NCBI RefSeq assembly: GCF_009739515.1
Contig: NZ_CP046535.1
Span: forward strand, 2,790,001 to 2,854,000
Length of the DNA stretch: 64,000 bases
From: Sphingomonas profundi
GTDB taxonomy: Bacteria; Pseudomonadota; Alphaproteobacteria; Sphingomonadales; Sphingomonadaceae
Direction of reading: 5' to 3'
Each line of letters starts with the position of its first letter. Within the stretch, counting starts at the first letter, position 1. Under the pieces are notes generated by a model. It was not told the DNA's origin. It saw only the letters and a list, made by a program, of their open reading frames with translations, and did no database searches. A program made the translations under genes and the position numbers. This document shows, in pieces, positions 26,599 through 35,339 of the stretch.

Positions 26599-26931
26599 CT
26601 AGGCGGTCGGCGCGATGCGGTGGGCCACGGCGGCGTCCAGGCGGTCGATCGCCTCGAACGCCTCGCGCAGGAAATCGTTGACGTCGGCGACCGTCGGCCG
26701 GATCGTCCCCGCCCGCGCCGCCGCCTCGCCGATCTCGGCCTCGATCCGCGCGAAATCGCTGCGCGACACGCCGACGGGGAAGGTGCGCTCGAACTGCTGG
26801 ATCGCCGCCGAGAGGCGGAACGGCAGCCGCCCGAGCACCGGAAAGTCCATGAAGTCGGCATCCTGCAGCAGCGCGTCCAGCGCCTTGATGAGGATGTGGG
26901 CCGCCTTGATGATCTCGTCCGCCGTCGCCAC
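26599..26931 (-). CDS. hypothetical helical protein
   Basis: About 110 residues, predicted mostly alpha-helical (ADEIIKAAHILIKALDALLQ, FRLSAAIQQFERTF, VADVNDFLREAFEAIDRLD). No signal peptide, no cysteines, no recognised family. The start is GTG 26931, which follows an AGGGAGG at good spacing; a TTG at 26952 is also in frame. It lies directly after a lipoprotein gene on the same strand (27 bases), so the two probably work together. Function unknown. Confidence 0.6.
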   Translation of the reverse strand: MATADEIIKAAHILIKALDALLQDADFMDFPVLGRLPFRLSAAIQQFERTFPVGVSRSDFARIEAEIGEAAARAGTIRPTVADVNDFLREAFEAIDRLDAAVAHRIAPTA

Positions 26932-26958
26932 CGCCAGCCTCCCTGCCCCCAAGCGCCG

Positions 26959-27990
26959 CTAGATGAAGGCGCGCCCCAGCCCCGCGATCAGGCCCAGCGC
27001 CCGCGTCAGCCGATCGAGATTCTCGGCGGCGGCCTTGTCGCGCATCTCCTTGCTCCAGTGCCGCGAGTCGAGCAGCGCCTGGCGCAGCGCCAACTGCGCC
27101 TCCTGCGTCTCCTGCACGGCCCTGGCGAGGGCGGCCTCCTGCTGCGCCTGCACCGCGCCGTCCGCCTCGGTATCCAGGATCATCCGCATCAGCTGCCGCC
27201 GCTCGGAAAAGCTCATCCGCTCGCGCTCGCGCAGATAGGCGTTGCGCAGCGCCGCCGCCTGGTCGAGCTGCAGGCTGGCCGTCTCGTTCGGCCGCCGCAC
27301 CTCGATGTCGGTGAGGATCAGGGCGAGCGCATTGTCGACGTTGACGCCCTCGGCCGCCACGATCGCGCGCACGTCCGCCACCTGCCGCGCCTCGTGCGCC
27401 AGCTTCTCGGCGAACACCGCCAGATCCCGGATCGCCTTGCCCTTGCCGCTGTCGATCGCGTCGCCCAGGCTCGGCACGTCCTTGCCGGCGACGAGGCCGA
27501 CGAAGCTGCCGACGCGATCGGCCCGTTCGGCGAAGCGGGCCAGTTCGCCCTCCACGTCCGCGTTCGGATCGGCCACGATCTTGGCGAGCGCGACGCCGTA
27601 ATCGACCACCGCCGTCACCAGCGCGGCGCGCGCCTCCCGCGCCGTCTGCGGCGTCGGGCCGAGATCCAGCAGATAGGTGTCATAGCCCAGCCGCGGCCCT
27701 TCCCGGCCGTAGCAGAAAGGGGCGAGCGGCGTGCCGGCGGCGGCTTCCTGCCGCGGCATCTGCACGCGCAGCCGCGCGGCGGGCGGGCAGCTCGGCTCGC
27801 TCGCGACGACGATCGCCGCCGTCTCGCGGCGTCGCGCCTCCACGTCGGCATAGTAATCGCGCAGTTGCCGGCTAGTGAGATCGGCCTTCTCGGACACGGC
27901 ATGCGCATGATCCAGCCGCACCGCATTCTCCGCGCAGCCGGTGATCGCCAGAGCGAGCATCAGGACGGCGGATCGGCGACAAAGGATCAT
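26959..27990 (-). CDS. hypothetical lipoprotein
   Basis: 343 residues. The lipoprotein signal MILCRRSAVLMLALAITGC has a lipobox ending ITGC. The mature part is rich in Ala, Arg and Glu, with long helices likely to form coiled coils (residues about 250-330, SFSERRQLMRMILDTEADG and after). A middle section contains CYGREGPRLGYDTYLLDLG. No known family is recognised. ATG 27990 was chosen for the signal peptide; the frame opens 57 bases earlier. It is followed by a small helical gene in the same operon. Confidence 0.65.
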   Translation of the reverse strand: MILCRRSAVLMLALAITGCAENAVRLDHAHAVSEKADLTSRQLRDYYADVEARRRETAAIVVASEPSCPPAARLRVQMPRQEAAAGTPLAPFCYGREGPRLGYDTYLLDLGPTPQTAREARAALVTAVVDYGVALAKIVADPNADVEGELARFAERADRVGSFVGLVAGKDVPSLGDAIDSGKGKAIRDLAVFAEKLAHEARQVADVRAIVAAEGVNVDNALALILTDIEVRRPNETASLQLDQAAALRNAYLRERERMSFSERRQLMRMILDTEADGAVQAQQEAALARAVQETQEAQLALRQALLDSRHWSKEMRDKAAAENLDRLTRALGLIAGLGRAFI

Positions 27991-28114
27991 GACGGCCCCG
28001 GCCAGCGACGGGCACCGGCTCTTCCTGGACTTGCTATGGACCAGCAAGCGGCGAAGTCAATTGTCCCGCCCGTCCGTCTCTACTTGGGACAGTGGAGAAG
28101 CGGGATGTCGTCGG

Positions 28115-28591
28115 CTATTCCGCCAGCCGGTCCAGCGCCTCGCCTTCCAGTCGCCACGGCTCCCAGCCGGTCGAGTGGAAGCCGCCGATGGCGGTGTAGA
28201 AGCCGCGCGCCGTCTGGTTCCAGTCGAGCACCGCCCAGTCGATCCGGGCGCAGCCGCGCGCCTTCGCCTCGCGCGCCAGCGCGCGGAACAGCGCACGCCC
28301 GGCGCCCGTGCCGCGTGCCGCCTCGGCCACGAACAGATCCTCAAGGTACAGGCTCGGGCGCCCCGTCCACGTCGAATAGGTCTCGAACCACAGCGCCACG
28401 CCGACGATCGCGCCGTCCAGTTCCGCCACATGGGCGAACACCTTGGCGTGCGGCCCGAACATCGTCTCGCGCAGCGATTCGGGCGTCGCCTTCACCGCGT
28501 CGGGCTCCCGCTCGTACACGGCCAGGGCCACGATCAGGCGCAGCATCGCGGCGACATCCGCCGGCGCGGCGGGGCGGACGGACAGGGTCAT
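28115..28591 (-). CDS. GNAT family N-acetyltransferase
   Basis: 158 residues of the GCN5-related fold. LYLEDLFVAEAARGTGAGRALFRALAREA contains the R/QxxGxG/A acetyl-CoA loop, and WAVLDWNQTARGFYTAIG the downstream motif. It resembles the diamine/thialysine acetyltransferase group, which has ETYSTWxGRPSLYLEDLFV; that subtype is likely but not certain. The start overlaps the EamA gene stop (ATGA). Confidence 0.85.
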   Translation of the reverse strand: MTLSVRPAAPADVAAMLRLIVALAVYEREPDAVKATPESLRETMFGPHAKVFAHVAELDGAIVGVALWFETYSTWTGRPSLYLEDLFVAEAARGTGAGRALFRALAREAKARGCARIDWAVLDWNQTARGFYTAIGGFHSTGWEPWRLEGEALDRLAE

Positions 28592-29481
28592 GCGGCGGCC
28601 TCCAGATTGCCCATCGCCACCGGCCTCACGCGGGCGGCGTAGAGGCAGGCGGCGCCGATCAGCGCCGCGCCGGCCACCGTCAGCGGTGCCACCTTCTCGG
28701 CGAAGACGAGGTAGCCGAGGATGCTCGCCCACAGGAAGGCGGTATATTCCACCGGTGCCAAGTAGGAGGCTGCGGCGCGCCGATAGGCCCAGCTCAGCGC
28801 CAGCAGCGATGTGGTGGCGAGCAGCGCCGCCAGCACCAGCATCGGCACGTGCCGCGCCGCCGGCAGTACCGCCAGGAACGGCGCGGCAAGCGCCAGGAAT
28901 CCGGCGATGATCAGGCTCTGCCAGAACGCCACCTCGCGCGCGTCCGCCACCAGCGACTGCCGCCGCATCAGGATGATGTTGTACGCATAGCAGATCGCCG
29001 AGACCACGATCGCAGCGGACCCGAGCAGCGCCTGCCGGCCGAGATCCGCCCGCGTCTGGCCGAACAGGATCAGCAGCACGCCCGCCGATGCCACCAGCGA
29101 TCCGATCACGGCGCGCCTGTGCACGGGCTCGCCAAGCAGCACGCCGGCGAAGAAGATCGCGATCAGCGGCGCGATGAAGGTCAGCGCCACCGCCTGCGCC
29201 ATCGGTACGCGCGCCAGCCCCCAGAAGAACAGCACCGCCATCACCGCCATCACCGCGCCGCGGGTGACATGCAGCCGCAACGCCGCCCGCGACGGCCGCG
29301 CCGGGCCACGCGGCAGATAGAGCAGGCCGGCCATCAGCGTGCCCGCCAGCGATCGCCACAGCAGCGCGTTATAGGTGCCGATCTCCAGCGACAGCCCCTT
29401 CATCACCGCATCCATGCAGCTGAACACCGCGATCCCGGCCGTCGCCACGGCAAAGGCCATGGCCGGCCGCGGGCGCGTCAC
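28588..29481 (-). CDS. DMT-superfamily (EamA) transporter
   Basis: 297 residues with ten hydrophobic segments, arranged as two EamA repeats of five (first about 8-135, second about 150-285). It exports or imports an unknown metabolite across the inner membrane. [20 protein letters not shown] and the second-half [20 protein letters not shown] are typical. It is coupled by ATGA to ispG upstream and to the GNAT gene downstream. Confidence 0.88.
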   Translation of the reverse strand: MTRPRPAMAFAVATAGIAVFSCMDAVMKGLSLEIGTYNALLWRSLAGTLMAGLLYLPRGPARPSRAALRLHVTRGAVMAVMAVLFFWGLARVPMAQAVALTFIAPLIAIFFAGVLLGEPVHRRAVIGSLVASAGVLLILFGQTRADLGRQALLGSAAIVVSAICYAYNIILMRRQSLVADAREVAFWQSLIIAGFLALAAPFLAVLPAARHVPMLVLAALLATTSLLALSWAYRRAAASYLAPVEYTAFLWASILGYLVFAEKVAPLTVAGAALIGAACLYAARVRPVAMGNLEAAA

Positions 29482-30623
29482 TCGGCCGCCTGGGCGTGCG
29501 CTCCGCTCGCACTGGCCGCCACCGCGCGGCCGGCATCAATCTCGGCCGCCTTGGCCTCGACCAGCCGCACGATATGGTCGATCATGCCGGCATCCTGCAC
29601 GTGGTGATCGGTGACGCCGGACAGATAGACCATGTGCTTGCCGTTGCCGCCGCCGGTGACGCCGATGTCGGTCTCGCGCGCCTCGCCCGGCCCGTTCACC
29701 ACGCAGCCCAGCACGGAGAGCGACATCGGCGTGCGGATATGCTGCAGCCGCTCCTCCAGCGCCTGCACCGTGCGGATCACGTCGAACCCCTGCCGCGCGC
29801 AGGACGGGCAGGAGACGACGCGCACGCCGCGGTTGCGGATGCCGAGCGCCTTCAGGATCTCGAAGCCGACGCGGACCTCCTCCTCGGGCTCGGCCGAGAG
29901 GGAGACGCGGATCGTGTCGCCGATGCCGGCCCACAGCAGGTTGCCGATGCCGATGGCGGACTTCACCGTGCCGCCGATCAGGCCGCCGGCCTCGGTGATG
30001 CCCAGGTGCAGCGGGCAATCCACCGCCTCGGCCAGGCCCATATAGGCGGATACGGCGAGGAACACGTCCGACGCCTTCACCGCCACCTTATACTCGTGGA
30101 AATCGTGATCCTGCAGCAGCTTGATATGGTCGAGTGCGCTCTCGACCAGCGCCTCCGGGCAGGGCTCGCCATATTTCTCCAGCAGGTCCTTCTCCAGGCT
30201 GCCGGCGTTCACGCCGATGCGGATCGCGCAGCCATTGGCCTTGGCGGCGCGCACCACCTCCGCCACCCGCTCGTTCGAGCCGATGTTGCCGGGGTTGATG
30301 CGCAGGCAGGCGGCGCCCGCGTCCGCCGCCTCCAGCGCGCGCTTGTAGTGGAAGTGGATGTCGGCGACGATCGGCACCTGCGCCGCGCGCACGATCTGGC
30401 GCAGCGCCGCGGTCGATTCGACATCGGGGCAGGAGACGCGGATGATGTCCGCCCCGGCCGCCTCGCAGCGGCGGATCTGGTCGATCGTGGCGGCGGCGTC
30501 GCTGGTGGGCGTATTCGTCATCGTCTGCACGGTGACGGGGGCGTCGCCGCCGACGGGCACGTTGCCGACCATGATCTTGCGCGAGGTGCGGCGCGCGATA
30601 TCGCGCCAGGGGCGGATGGACAT
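29478..30623 (-). CDS. ispG: 4-hydroxy-3-methylbut-2-en-1-yl diphosphate synthase
   Basis: 381 residues. IspG makes HMBPP in the MEP isoprenoid pathway with a [4Fe-4S] cluster. The TIM-barrel half starts [19 protein letters not shown]; the cluster cysteines are in [11 protein letters not shown] and [12 protein letters not shown], with Glu of NGPGE as the fourth ligand. ATG 30623 was preferred over the longer frame, since homologues begin MSIRPWRDI. It heads an operon with an EamA transporter gene and a GNAT gene (ATGA overlaps). Confidence 0.95.
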   Translation of the reverse strand: MSIRPWRDIARRTSRKIMVGNVPVGGDAPVTVQTMTNTPTSDAAATIDQIRRCEAAGADIIRVSCPDVESTAALRQIVRAAQVPIVADIHFHYKRALEAADAGAACLRINPGNIGSNERVAEVVRAAKANGCAIRIGVNAGSLEKDLLEKYGEPCPEALVESALDHIKLLQDHDFHEYKVAVKASDVFLAVSAYMGLAEAVDCPLHLGITEAGGLIGGTVKSAIGIGNLLWAGIGDTIRVSLSAEPEEEVRVGFEILKALGIRNRGVRVVSCPSCARQGFDVIRTVQALEERLQHIRTPMSLSVLGCVVNGPGEARETDIGVTGGGNGKHMVYLSGVTDHHVQDAGMIDHIVRLVEAKAAEIDAGRAVAASASGAHAQAAE

Positions 30624-30817
30624 GGAAAATCCCGTCTCGTCTGTCAGCAGTGTAGCCGCCCTATAAATCAACCCGCGCGGCGGCGCGATGACATTAGCTT
30701 CGGACCGCACGCCTCTGGGTCGCGGCCGAACCTCATACGAGGTGGGATCACCCTTCTGGTCGCGCGATAGACCGGCAAGGCGAGGAGACCGGCTGGCGAT
30801 CGCCCGCGACCCTTCAC

Positions 30818-31168
30818 CTACGTCTTCAACGGGTCGTGTCCCCAGTTCATCAGCGAGTAGCGCCAGTCGCTATGCTCCTTGTCCTCCTCCTTCTGCGGCC
30901 CCTGGGCGCAGTGGCGCGCGACGTAGCCGACCACCTTCTTCATGTGGGCATAGTCGTCGTCGGTCAGGTCGGCCTTCTTGCGCCGCTTGATCTCCACGAT
31001 GCGCCGGCCGGACTTGTGGCCCACCGACTCGCCCGATCCTTTGCCGTCCTCCCCTTTCCAGCCGACGCGCTTGCTGTCGTCGCTGTCGAGAAAGGTCTCC
31101 AGGGCGGCCGGCGTCATGTTCACGGCATCGTTGAAGTCGCGGTAGATCTCGGCGTGGTCGTCGCTCAT
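30818..31168 (-). CDS. DUF3140 family protein
   Basis: 116 residues, highly charged. [33 protein letters not shown] and [34 protein letters not shown] are typical of DUF3140, a small family suggested to bind DNA; that role is unproven. The C-terminus ends [15 protein letters not shown] 31168. It is preceded on the same strand by a Gly-rich small gene five bases away, so they form a pair. Confidence 0.8.
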   Translation of the reverse strand: MSDDHAEIYRDFNDAVNMTPAALETFLDSDDSKRVGWKGEDGKGSGESVGHKSGRRIVEIKRRKKADLTDDDYAHMKKVVGYVARHCAQGPQKEEDKEHSDWRYSLMNWGHDPLKT

Positions 31169-31173
31169 CGCCG

Positions 31174-31422
31174 TCACCCGCCCTGGCCGCCGGTGGCGCC
31201 GGGCACGGGCTTGCCGTCGATCTGGCCGGGGCCGGTATAGCCGATGTCGCTCTGCCCGCCATGGCCGAGCGAGCGGCCCTCCGTATCGGCGGGATCGTGC
31301 GGATTGGGATAGGCGCCGCCGGCCGATTCGCCGCCGCTGCCGGCCTTCGCGTTGTTCACCCCGTCCGGCGCGCCGGCCTTGCCGTCGCCGCCACCGGCCT
31401 GCACCTTCTGTTCGTCGGCCAT
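31174..31422 (-). CDS. small Gly/Asp-rich hypothetical protein
   Basis: 82 residues, rich in Gly, Ala, Asp and Pro, with no hydrophobic core. It contains YPNPHDPADTEGRSLGHGGQ and GYTGPGQIDGKPVPG. It looks disordered, like the small stress-linked proteins found in sphingomonads. A GAGAGGAA region upstream of ATG 31422 supports the start. It is adjacent to the DUF3140 gene on the same strand. Function unknown. Confidence 0.6.
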   Translation of the reverse strand: MADEQKVQAGGGDGKAGAPDGVNNAKAGSGGESAGGAYPNPHDPADTEGRSLGHGGQSDIGYTGPGQIDGKPVPGATGGQGG

Positions 31423-31555
31423 GATCTCGTTCCTCTCGTCGCTTCGCCTGTCGAACGCCCGAACCGCCGCCGGTTTCCCCGCCGGCCCGACATCCTCCAG
31501 CCCCGCCGCTCGGGCCTCGACACCGCCGCTCCGGAACCGGTAGGGAACGACACGG

Positions 31556-32578
31556 ATGACCGACGATCGCCTCCTCACCGCCAGCCGCCGCGCCGAGGAC
31601 GTGGACGCGGCGCTGCGCCCGAAGTCGCTCGACGAGTTCGTCGGCCAGAAGGCGGCGCGCGAGAATCTGCGCGTGTTCATCCAGGCGGCGCGGGCGCGCG
31701 GCGACGCGCTGGATCACGTGCTGTTCTTCGGCCCCCCGGGCCTTGGCAAGACGACGCTGGCGCAGATCATCGCGCGGGAGATGGGCACCGGCTTCCGCGC
31801 CACGTCCGGCCCGGTGATCGCCAAGTCGGGCGATCTCGCCGCCCTCCTCACCAATTTGGAGGATGGCGACGTCCTGTTCATCGACGAGATCCACCGGCTC
31901 GCGCCCGCCGTGGAGGAGGTGCTCTACCCGGCGATGGAGGATCGCGCGCTGGATCTGATGATCGGCGAGGGGCCGTCCGCCCGCTCCGTCCGCATCGATC
32001 TGCCGCGCTTCACCCTCGTCGGCGCGACGACCCGGCAGGGCCTCATCACCACACCGCTGCGCGATCGCTTCGGCATCCCGGTGCGGCTGCAATTCTACAC
32101 GGTGGAGGAGCTGGAGAAGGTGGTGCGCCGCGCCGCCGGCCTGCTCGACCTGGCGGTATCGGAGGATGGCGCCGTGGAGATCGCCCGGCGCGCGCGCGGC
32201 ACCCCGCGCATCGCCGGCCGGCTGCTGCGGCGGGTGCGCGATTTCGCCAACGTCGCCGGATCGGGCGTGGTCGATCGCGCGGTGGCGGACGCGGCGCTCA
32301 CCCGGCTGGAGGTGGACGGGCTGGGCCTCGACGCGATGGACCGGCGCTACCTGATGATGATCGCCGACATCTATCGCGGCGGCCCGGTGGGCGTGGAGAC
32401 GCTCGCCGCCGGCCTCTCCGAACCGCGCGACACGGTGGAGGAGGTGATCGAGCCCTACCTCATCCAGCTCGGCCTGATCGCCCGCACCGCGCGGGGGCGA
32501 TGCCTGAACGGGCGGGGATGGAAACATCTGGGGCTCAACCCGCCGCCGGGCGCGCAGGAAGGGCTGTTCGACGGCTGA
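31556..32578 (+). CDS. ruvB: Holliday junction branch migration ATPase RuvB
   Basis: 340 residues. The AAA+ motor that drives branch migration with RuvA. Walker A is [11 protein letters not shown] (about 58-68), Walker [12 protein letters not shown], sensor [19 protein letters not shown] with the arginine finger, and a C-terminal winged helix ([21 protein letters not shown]). ATG 31556 gives the normal length. ruvA and ruvC are about 10 kb away on the other strand. Downstream, after two unrelated genes, lies the ybgC-tol-pal operon. Confidence 0.97.
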   Translation: MTDDRLLTASRRAEDVDAALRPKSLDEFVGQKAARENLRVFIQAARARGDALDHVLFFGPPGLGKTTLAQIIAREMGTGFRATSGPVIAKSGDLAALLTNLEDGDVLFIDEIHRLAPAVEEVLYPAMEDRALDLMIGEGPSARSVRIDLPRFTLVGATTRQGLITTPLRDRFGIPVRLQFYTVEELEKVVRRAAGLLDLAVSEDGAVEIARRARGTPRIAGRLLRRVRDFANVAGSGVVDRAVADAALTRLEVDGLGLDAMDRRYLMMIADIYRGGPVGVETLAAGLSEPRDTVEEVIEPYLIQLGLIARTARGRCLNGRGWKHLGLNPPPGAQEGLFDG

Positions 32579-32631
32579 GGCACGCCCGCGCCCGCTGCGC
32601 AGAGATCAACAAAAAGGTTTCGGCTCACCAA

Positions 32632-33117
32632 TCAAGGTATGACGTCGGCGAGATCGAGACGGAAGAACTGGTTGTGCGGGTTCGGCTGGTAGTCCGCGAA
32701 GGGACCGCACTGGACGAAGCCGGCGCTGCGATAGAGTGCGATGGCCGGCGCGTGCAGCGCCGCCGTGCCGGTTTCCAGACTCAATCGCGCGTAACCGCGA
32801 CTGCGCGCGTCCGCGATGATGTGATCGAGCAAGGTGCGCCCGACACCTGTCCCCCGTGCTGCCGGGGCTGCCCGCATCGACTTGACCTCGCCATGACGGG
32901 CATCCAGTTCCTTGAGCGCACCGAAGCCCGCCAGCGTATCGGCCTGCCACGCCGTCCAGAACGTGACGCTTGCTGCCGCAAGACCCGTTGCGTCGAGCGC
33001 AGAGGCGTGACCGTTCATCGCCGCATGCAGTTCACGGAGATGGTGGGACAGCAGCTCCGCCACACGCGACGCCGTCGGATCGTCCTTCCGTATCTCCAAT
33101 CGCGCTGCCACTTCCAA
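32632..33117 (-). CDS. GNAT family N-acetyltransferase
   Basis: 161 residues. SMRAAPAARGTGVGRTLLDHIIADARSRGYARLSLETG is the acetyl-CoA loop and following helix; APAIALYRSAGFVQCGPFADY is the end of the fold. It is close to the putative acetyltransferases of the YsnE/PaiA kind. Substrate unknown. It sits in an insertion between ruvB and the tol operon and is encoded against both. Confidence 0.85.
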   Translation of the reverse strand: MEVAARLEIRKDDPTASRVAELLSHHLRELHAAMNGHASALDATGLAAASVTFWTAWQADTLAGFGALKELDARHGEVKSMRAAPAARGTGVGRTLLDHIIADARSRGYARLSLETGTAALHAPAIALYRSAGFVQCGPFADYQPNPHNQFFRLDLADVIP

Positions 33118-33198
33118 GTTGGACTACCTTCCGACCTATCCATGATCGACGCAGACGCTTTGCCGAGCAACCATCCGAACCGGGAAGGTAGTTGAGCG

Positions 33199-33636
33199 GT
33201 GAGCCGCATGGGCTTATCTGGCTATATGAGCGCCGATGCCCCTCGCACCATTCGAATAGCGGCTGCCTTGATAGATGACGGCGCCGGCCGCTTGTTGTTG
33301 GTCCGCAAGGCAGGAACCGGGTGGTTCATGCAGGCCGGCGGCAAGATCGAGGATGGCGAGAGCCCCGTAGGCGCGCTGCGCCGGGAGCTGGACGAGGAAC
33401 TCGGATTGGTGCTGGCCGAGGATGATGCGCGCCATCTCGGCTGCTACCTTGCCCCGGCGGCGAACGAACCCGACCATATCGTCGAGGCGGAAATCTTCCA
33501 TGTGCGCATTCGGCACGATCCCGCCACACAGTCAGAGATCGAGGAGGCCGTGTGGGTCGATCATGCCGCGGCGATGATGCTGCCCCTGGCGCCCTTGACC
33601 CGCGACCATATCCTCTCCCTGTACCGCACGCTCTGA
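33199..33636 (+). CDS. Nudix hydrolase
   Basis: 145 residues with an exact Nudix box: GKIEDGE-7 residues-RELDEELGL (about residues 50-72). It hydrolyses a nucleoside diphosphate linked to another group; substrate unknown. Starts GTG 33199, ATG 33208 and ATG 33226 are in frame and none has a strong ribosome site; the longest is given. It is encoded upstream of ybgC, 106 bases away, and may not be part of that operon. Confidence 0.85.
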   Translation: MSRMGLSGYMSADAPRTIRIAAALIDDGAGRLLLVRKAGTGWFMQAGGKIEDGESPVGALRRELDEELGLVLAEDDARHLGCYLAPAANEPDHIVEAEIFHVRIRHDPATQSEIEEAVWVDHAAAMMLPLAPLTRDHILSLYRTL

Positions 33637-33742
33637 TCCGGTTCCCCGATCAGTCATCCCTTCGAGAAGGGGATCACCGATCAACCGCCGCAACCCTCGC
33701 GAGGGGTTCCCGCCCCAGGCCCAACCCGCTAACCCGTCCCGG

Positions 33743-34198
33743 ATGGAGACGGACACGCTCGACCAGCCTTATGCCGGCACCCTCCTCGATGGTGCGCATC
33801 GCTTCGCGCTCCGCGTCTATTTCGAGGATACGGACCTGACCGGCATCGTCTACCACGCCAATTATCTGCGTTTCATGGAGCGCGCCCGATCGGACATGCT
33901 GCGCTGCGCCGGGATCGACCAGCGCGCCGCGCACGAGGCCGGCGAGGGCGCCTATGCGGTGGCCGATCTCGCCATCCGCTACCGTCGCCCGGCGAGGCTG
34001 GACGACGCGCTCGTCGTGGTCAGCCGGGTGGGGGAAATCCGCGCCGCCGCCTGCCTCATTCATCAGAGGGTCATGCGCGGACAGGAAGTGCTGACGGAGG
34101 CGGACGTCACCGCGGCCTTCGTCGCGCCCGACGGGCGTCCCCGCCGCCAACCGCGCGCGTGGATCGACATTTTCGAGCAGCTCAGAGGACGGTCGTAA
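33743..34198 (+). CDS. ybgC: Tol-Pal associated acyl-CoA thioesterase YbgC
   Basis: 151 residues, hotdog fold. RVYFEDTDLTGIVYHANYLRFMERARSDML carries the catalytic Asp of the 4-hydroxybenzoyl-CoA thioesterase family. It hydrolyses short acyl-CoAs and is encoded with Tol-Pal in most proteobacteria. A small palindrome (33692-33708, AACCCTCGCGAGGGGTT) lies ahead of it. It starts the tol-pal operon and ends four bases before tolQ. Confidence 0.92.
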   Translation: METDTLDQPYAGTLLDGAHRFALRVYFEDTDLTGIVYHANYLRFMERARSDMLRCAGIDQRAAHEAGEGAYAVADLAIRYRRPARLDDALVVVSRVGEIRAAACLIHQRVMRGQEVLTEADVTAAFVAPDGRPRRQPRAWIDIFEQLRGRS

Positions 34199-34202
34199 AC
34201 AG

Positions 34203-34892
34203 ATGGAAAGCCTCGGCGTCACCCCCACCGGCTCGCTGCTCTCGCCGGTCACGTTGTTCATGCAGGCCGATCTCGTCGTGAAGGCGGTGATGATCGGGCT
34301 GCTGCTGGCGAGCATCTGGACGTGGGCGATCATCATCGGCCACGGCGTCCGGCTGCGCCGCACGGCGCGGGCCAGCGAGCAGTTCGAGCGCGACTTCTGG
34401 AAGGCCGACGACATCGACAAATATTTCGACGGGCCGGGCAAGCAGGATCTGCCGCCGGCGCGGGTGTTCTCCGCCGGCGTGTCCGAGTGGCGCCGCTCCA
34501 CCGGCGGCAAGACGGTGGATCGGGAGGGCACGCGCCAGCGCCTGGCCACCGCGATGGGCGCCGCCGTGGCGGCAGAGGTGGACCGCCTGTCCGATCGGCT
34601 GAACATCCTCGCCACGATCGGCTCGGTCGCGCCGTTCGTCGGTCTGTTCGGCACCGTGTGGGGCATCATGAAGAGCTTCACCGATATCGCCGCCCAGCAG
34701 AACACGTCGCTGGGCGTGGTCGCCCCCGGCATCGCCGAAGCGCTGTTCGCCACCGCGCTCGGCCTGTTCGCGGCGATTCCGGCCGTCATCGCCTACAATC
34801 GCCTCAGCCACGTCATCAACCGCATGGAGGCGCGGCTGAACCGCTTCGCCGACGGCTTCCACGGCACGCTCAGCCGCGAGCTGGAGGTCTAG
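34203..34892 (+). CDS. tolQ: TolQ, proton-channel subunit of Tol-Pal
   Basis: 229 residues. Three membrane segments: about 20-42 (VVKAVMIGLLLASIWTWAII), 130-155 and 165-195. The MotA/TolQ/ExbB core is GSVAPFVGLFGTVWGIMKSF and GVVAPGIAEALFATALGLFAAIPAVIAYN. With TolR it forms the proton channel that energises TolA, which supports outer-membrane constriction at division. Two bases separate it from tolR. Confidence 0.97.
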   Translation: MESLGVTPTGSLLSPVTLFMQADLVVKAVMIGLLLASIWTWAIIIGHGVRLRRTARASEQFERDFWKADDIDKYFDGPGKQDLPPARVFSAGVSEWRRSTGGKTVDREGTRQRLATAMGAAVAAEVDRLSDRLNILATIGSVAPFVGLFGTVWGIMKSFTDIAAQQNTSLGVVAPGIAEALFATALGLFAAIPAVIAYNRLSHVINRMEARLNRFADGFHGTLSRELEV

Positions 34893-34893
34893 G

Positions 34894-35337
34894 GTGGCGA
34901 TGGGGCCGATGCGCGGCCGCGGCCATGGCGGCCGGCGCGCGCCGATGGCCGAGATCAACGTGACGCCGCTCGTCGACGTGATGCTCGTGCTGCTCATCAT
35001 CTTCATGATCACCGCGCCGCTGCTGGTGGCGGGCGTGCCGGTGAACCTGCCGGACAGTCGCGCCGGCGCGCTGGATCAGGATCAGAAGCCGATCTCCGTG
35101 TCGCTGGACGACGGCGGCAAGATCTACGTCAACGACGAGGAGACGGCGGAGGCCGCCCTGCCCGCCCGGCTGGAGGTGCTCGCCGCCGCCGCCGCCAAGG
35201 GGCCGGAGGCGCCGCAGGTCTATCTGCGGGCCGATCGCGGGCTGGATTACGGGCGGGTGATGAAGGTGATGGGCGAGCTGAACCGCGCCGGCCTCAACAA
35301 GGTCGCGCTCGTCACCGTCGGCGAGGAAGGCCGCTGA
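34894..35337 (+). CDS. tolR: TolR, proton-channel subunit of Tol-Pal
   Basis: 147 residues. AEINVTPLVDVMLVLLIIFMITAPLL (about 17-42) is the single membrane segment with the proton-carrying Asp of PLVDVMLVLL. A periplasmic ExbD-type domain follows (ISVSLDDGGKIYVNDEE, LRADRGLDYGRVMKVMGELNRAG). GTG 34894 sits seven bases after GGAGG; ATG 34900 is an alternative. It is followed by tolA after two bases. Confidence 0.95.
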   Translation: MAMGPMRGRGHGGRRAPMAEINVTPLVDVMLVLLIIFMITAPLLVAGVPVNLPDSRAGALDQDQKPISVSLDDGGKIYVNDEETAEAALPARLEVLAAAAAKGPEAPQVYLRADRGLDYGRVMKVMGELNRAGLNKVALVTVGEEGR

Positions 35338-35339
35338 CG

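Noticed and set aside
26620-29607. 995-residue plus-strand open frame across several minus-strand genes
   Set aside because: It runs antisense through a lipoprotein, a GNAT and a transporter gene that all have clear signals and coupling.
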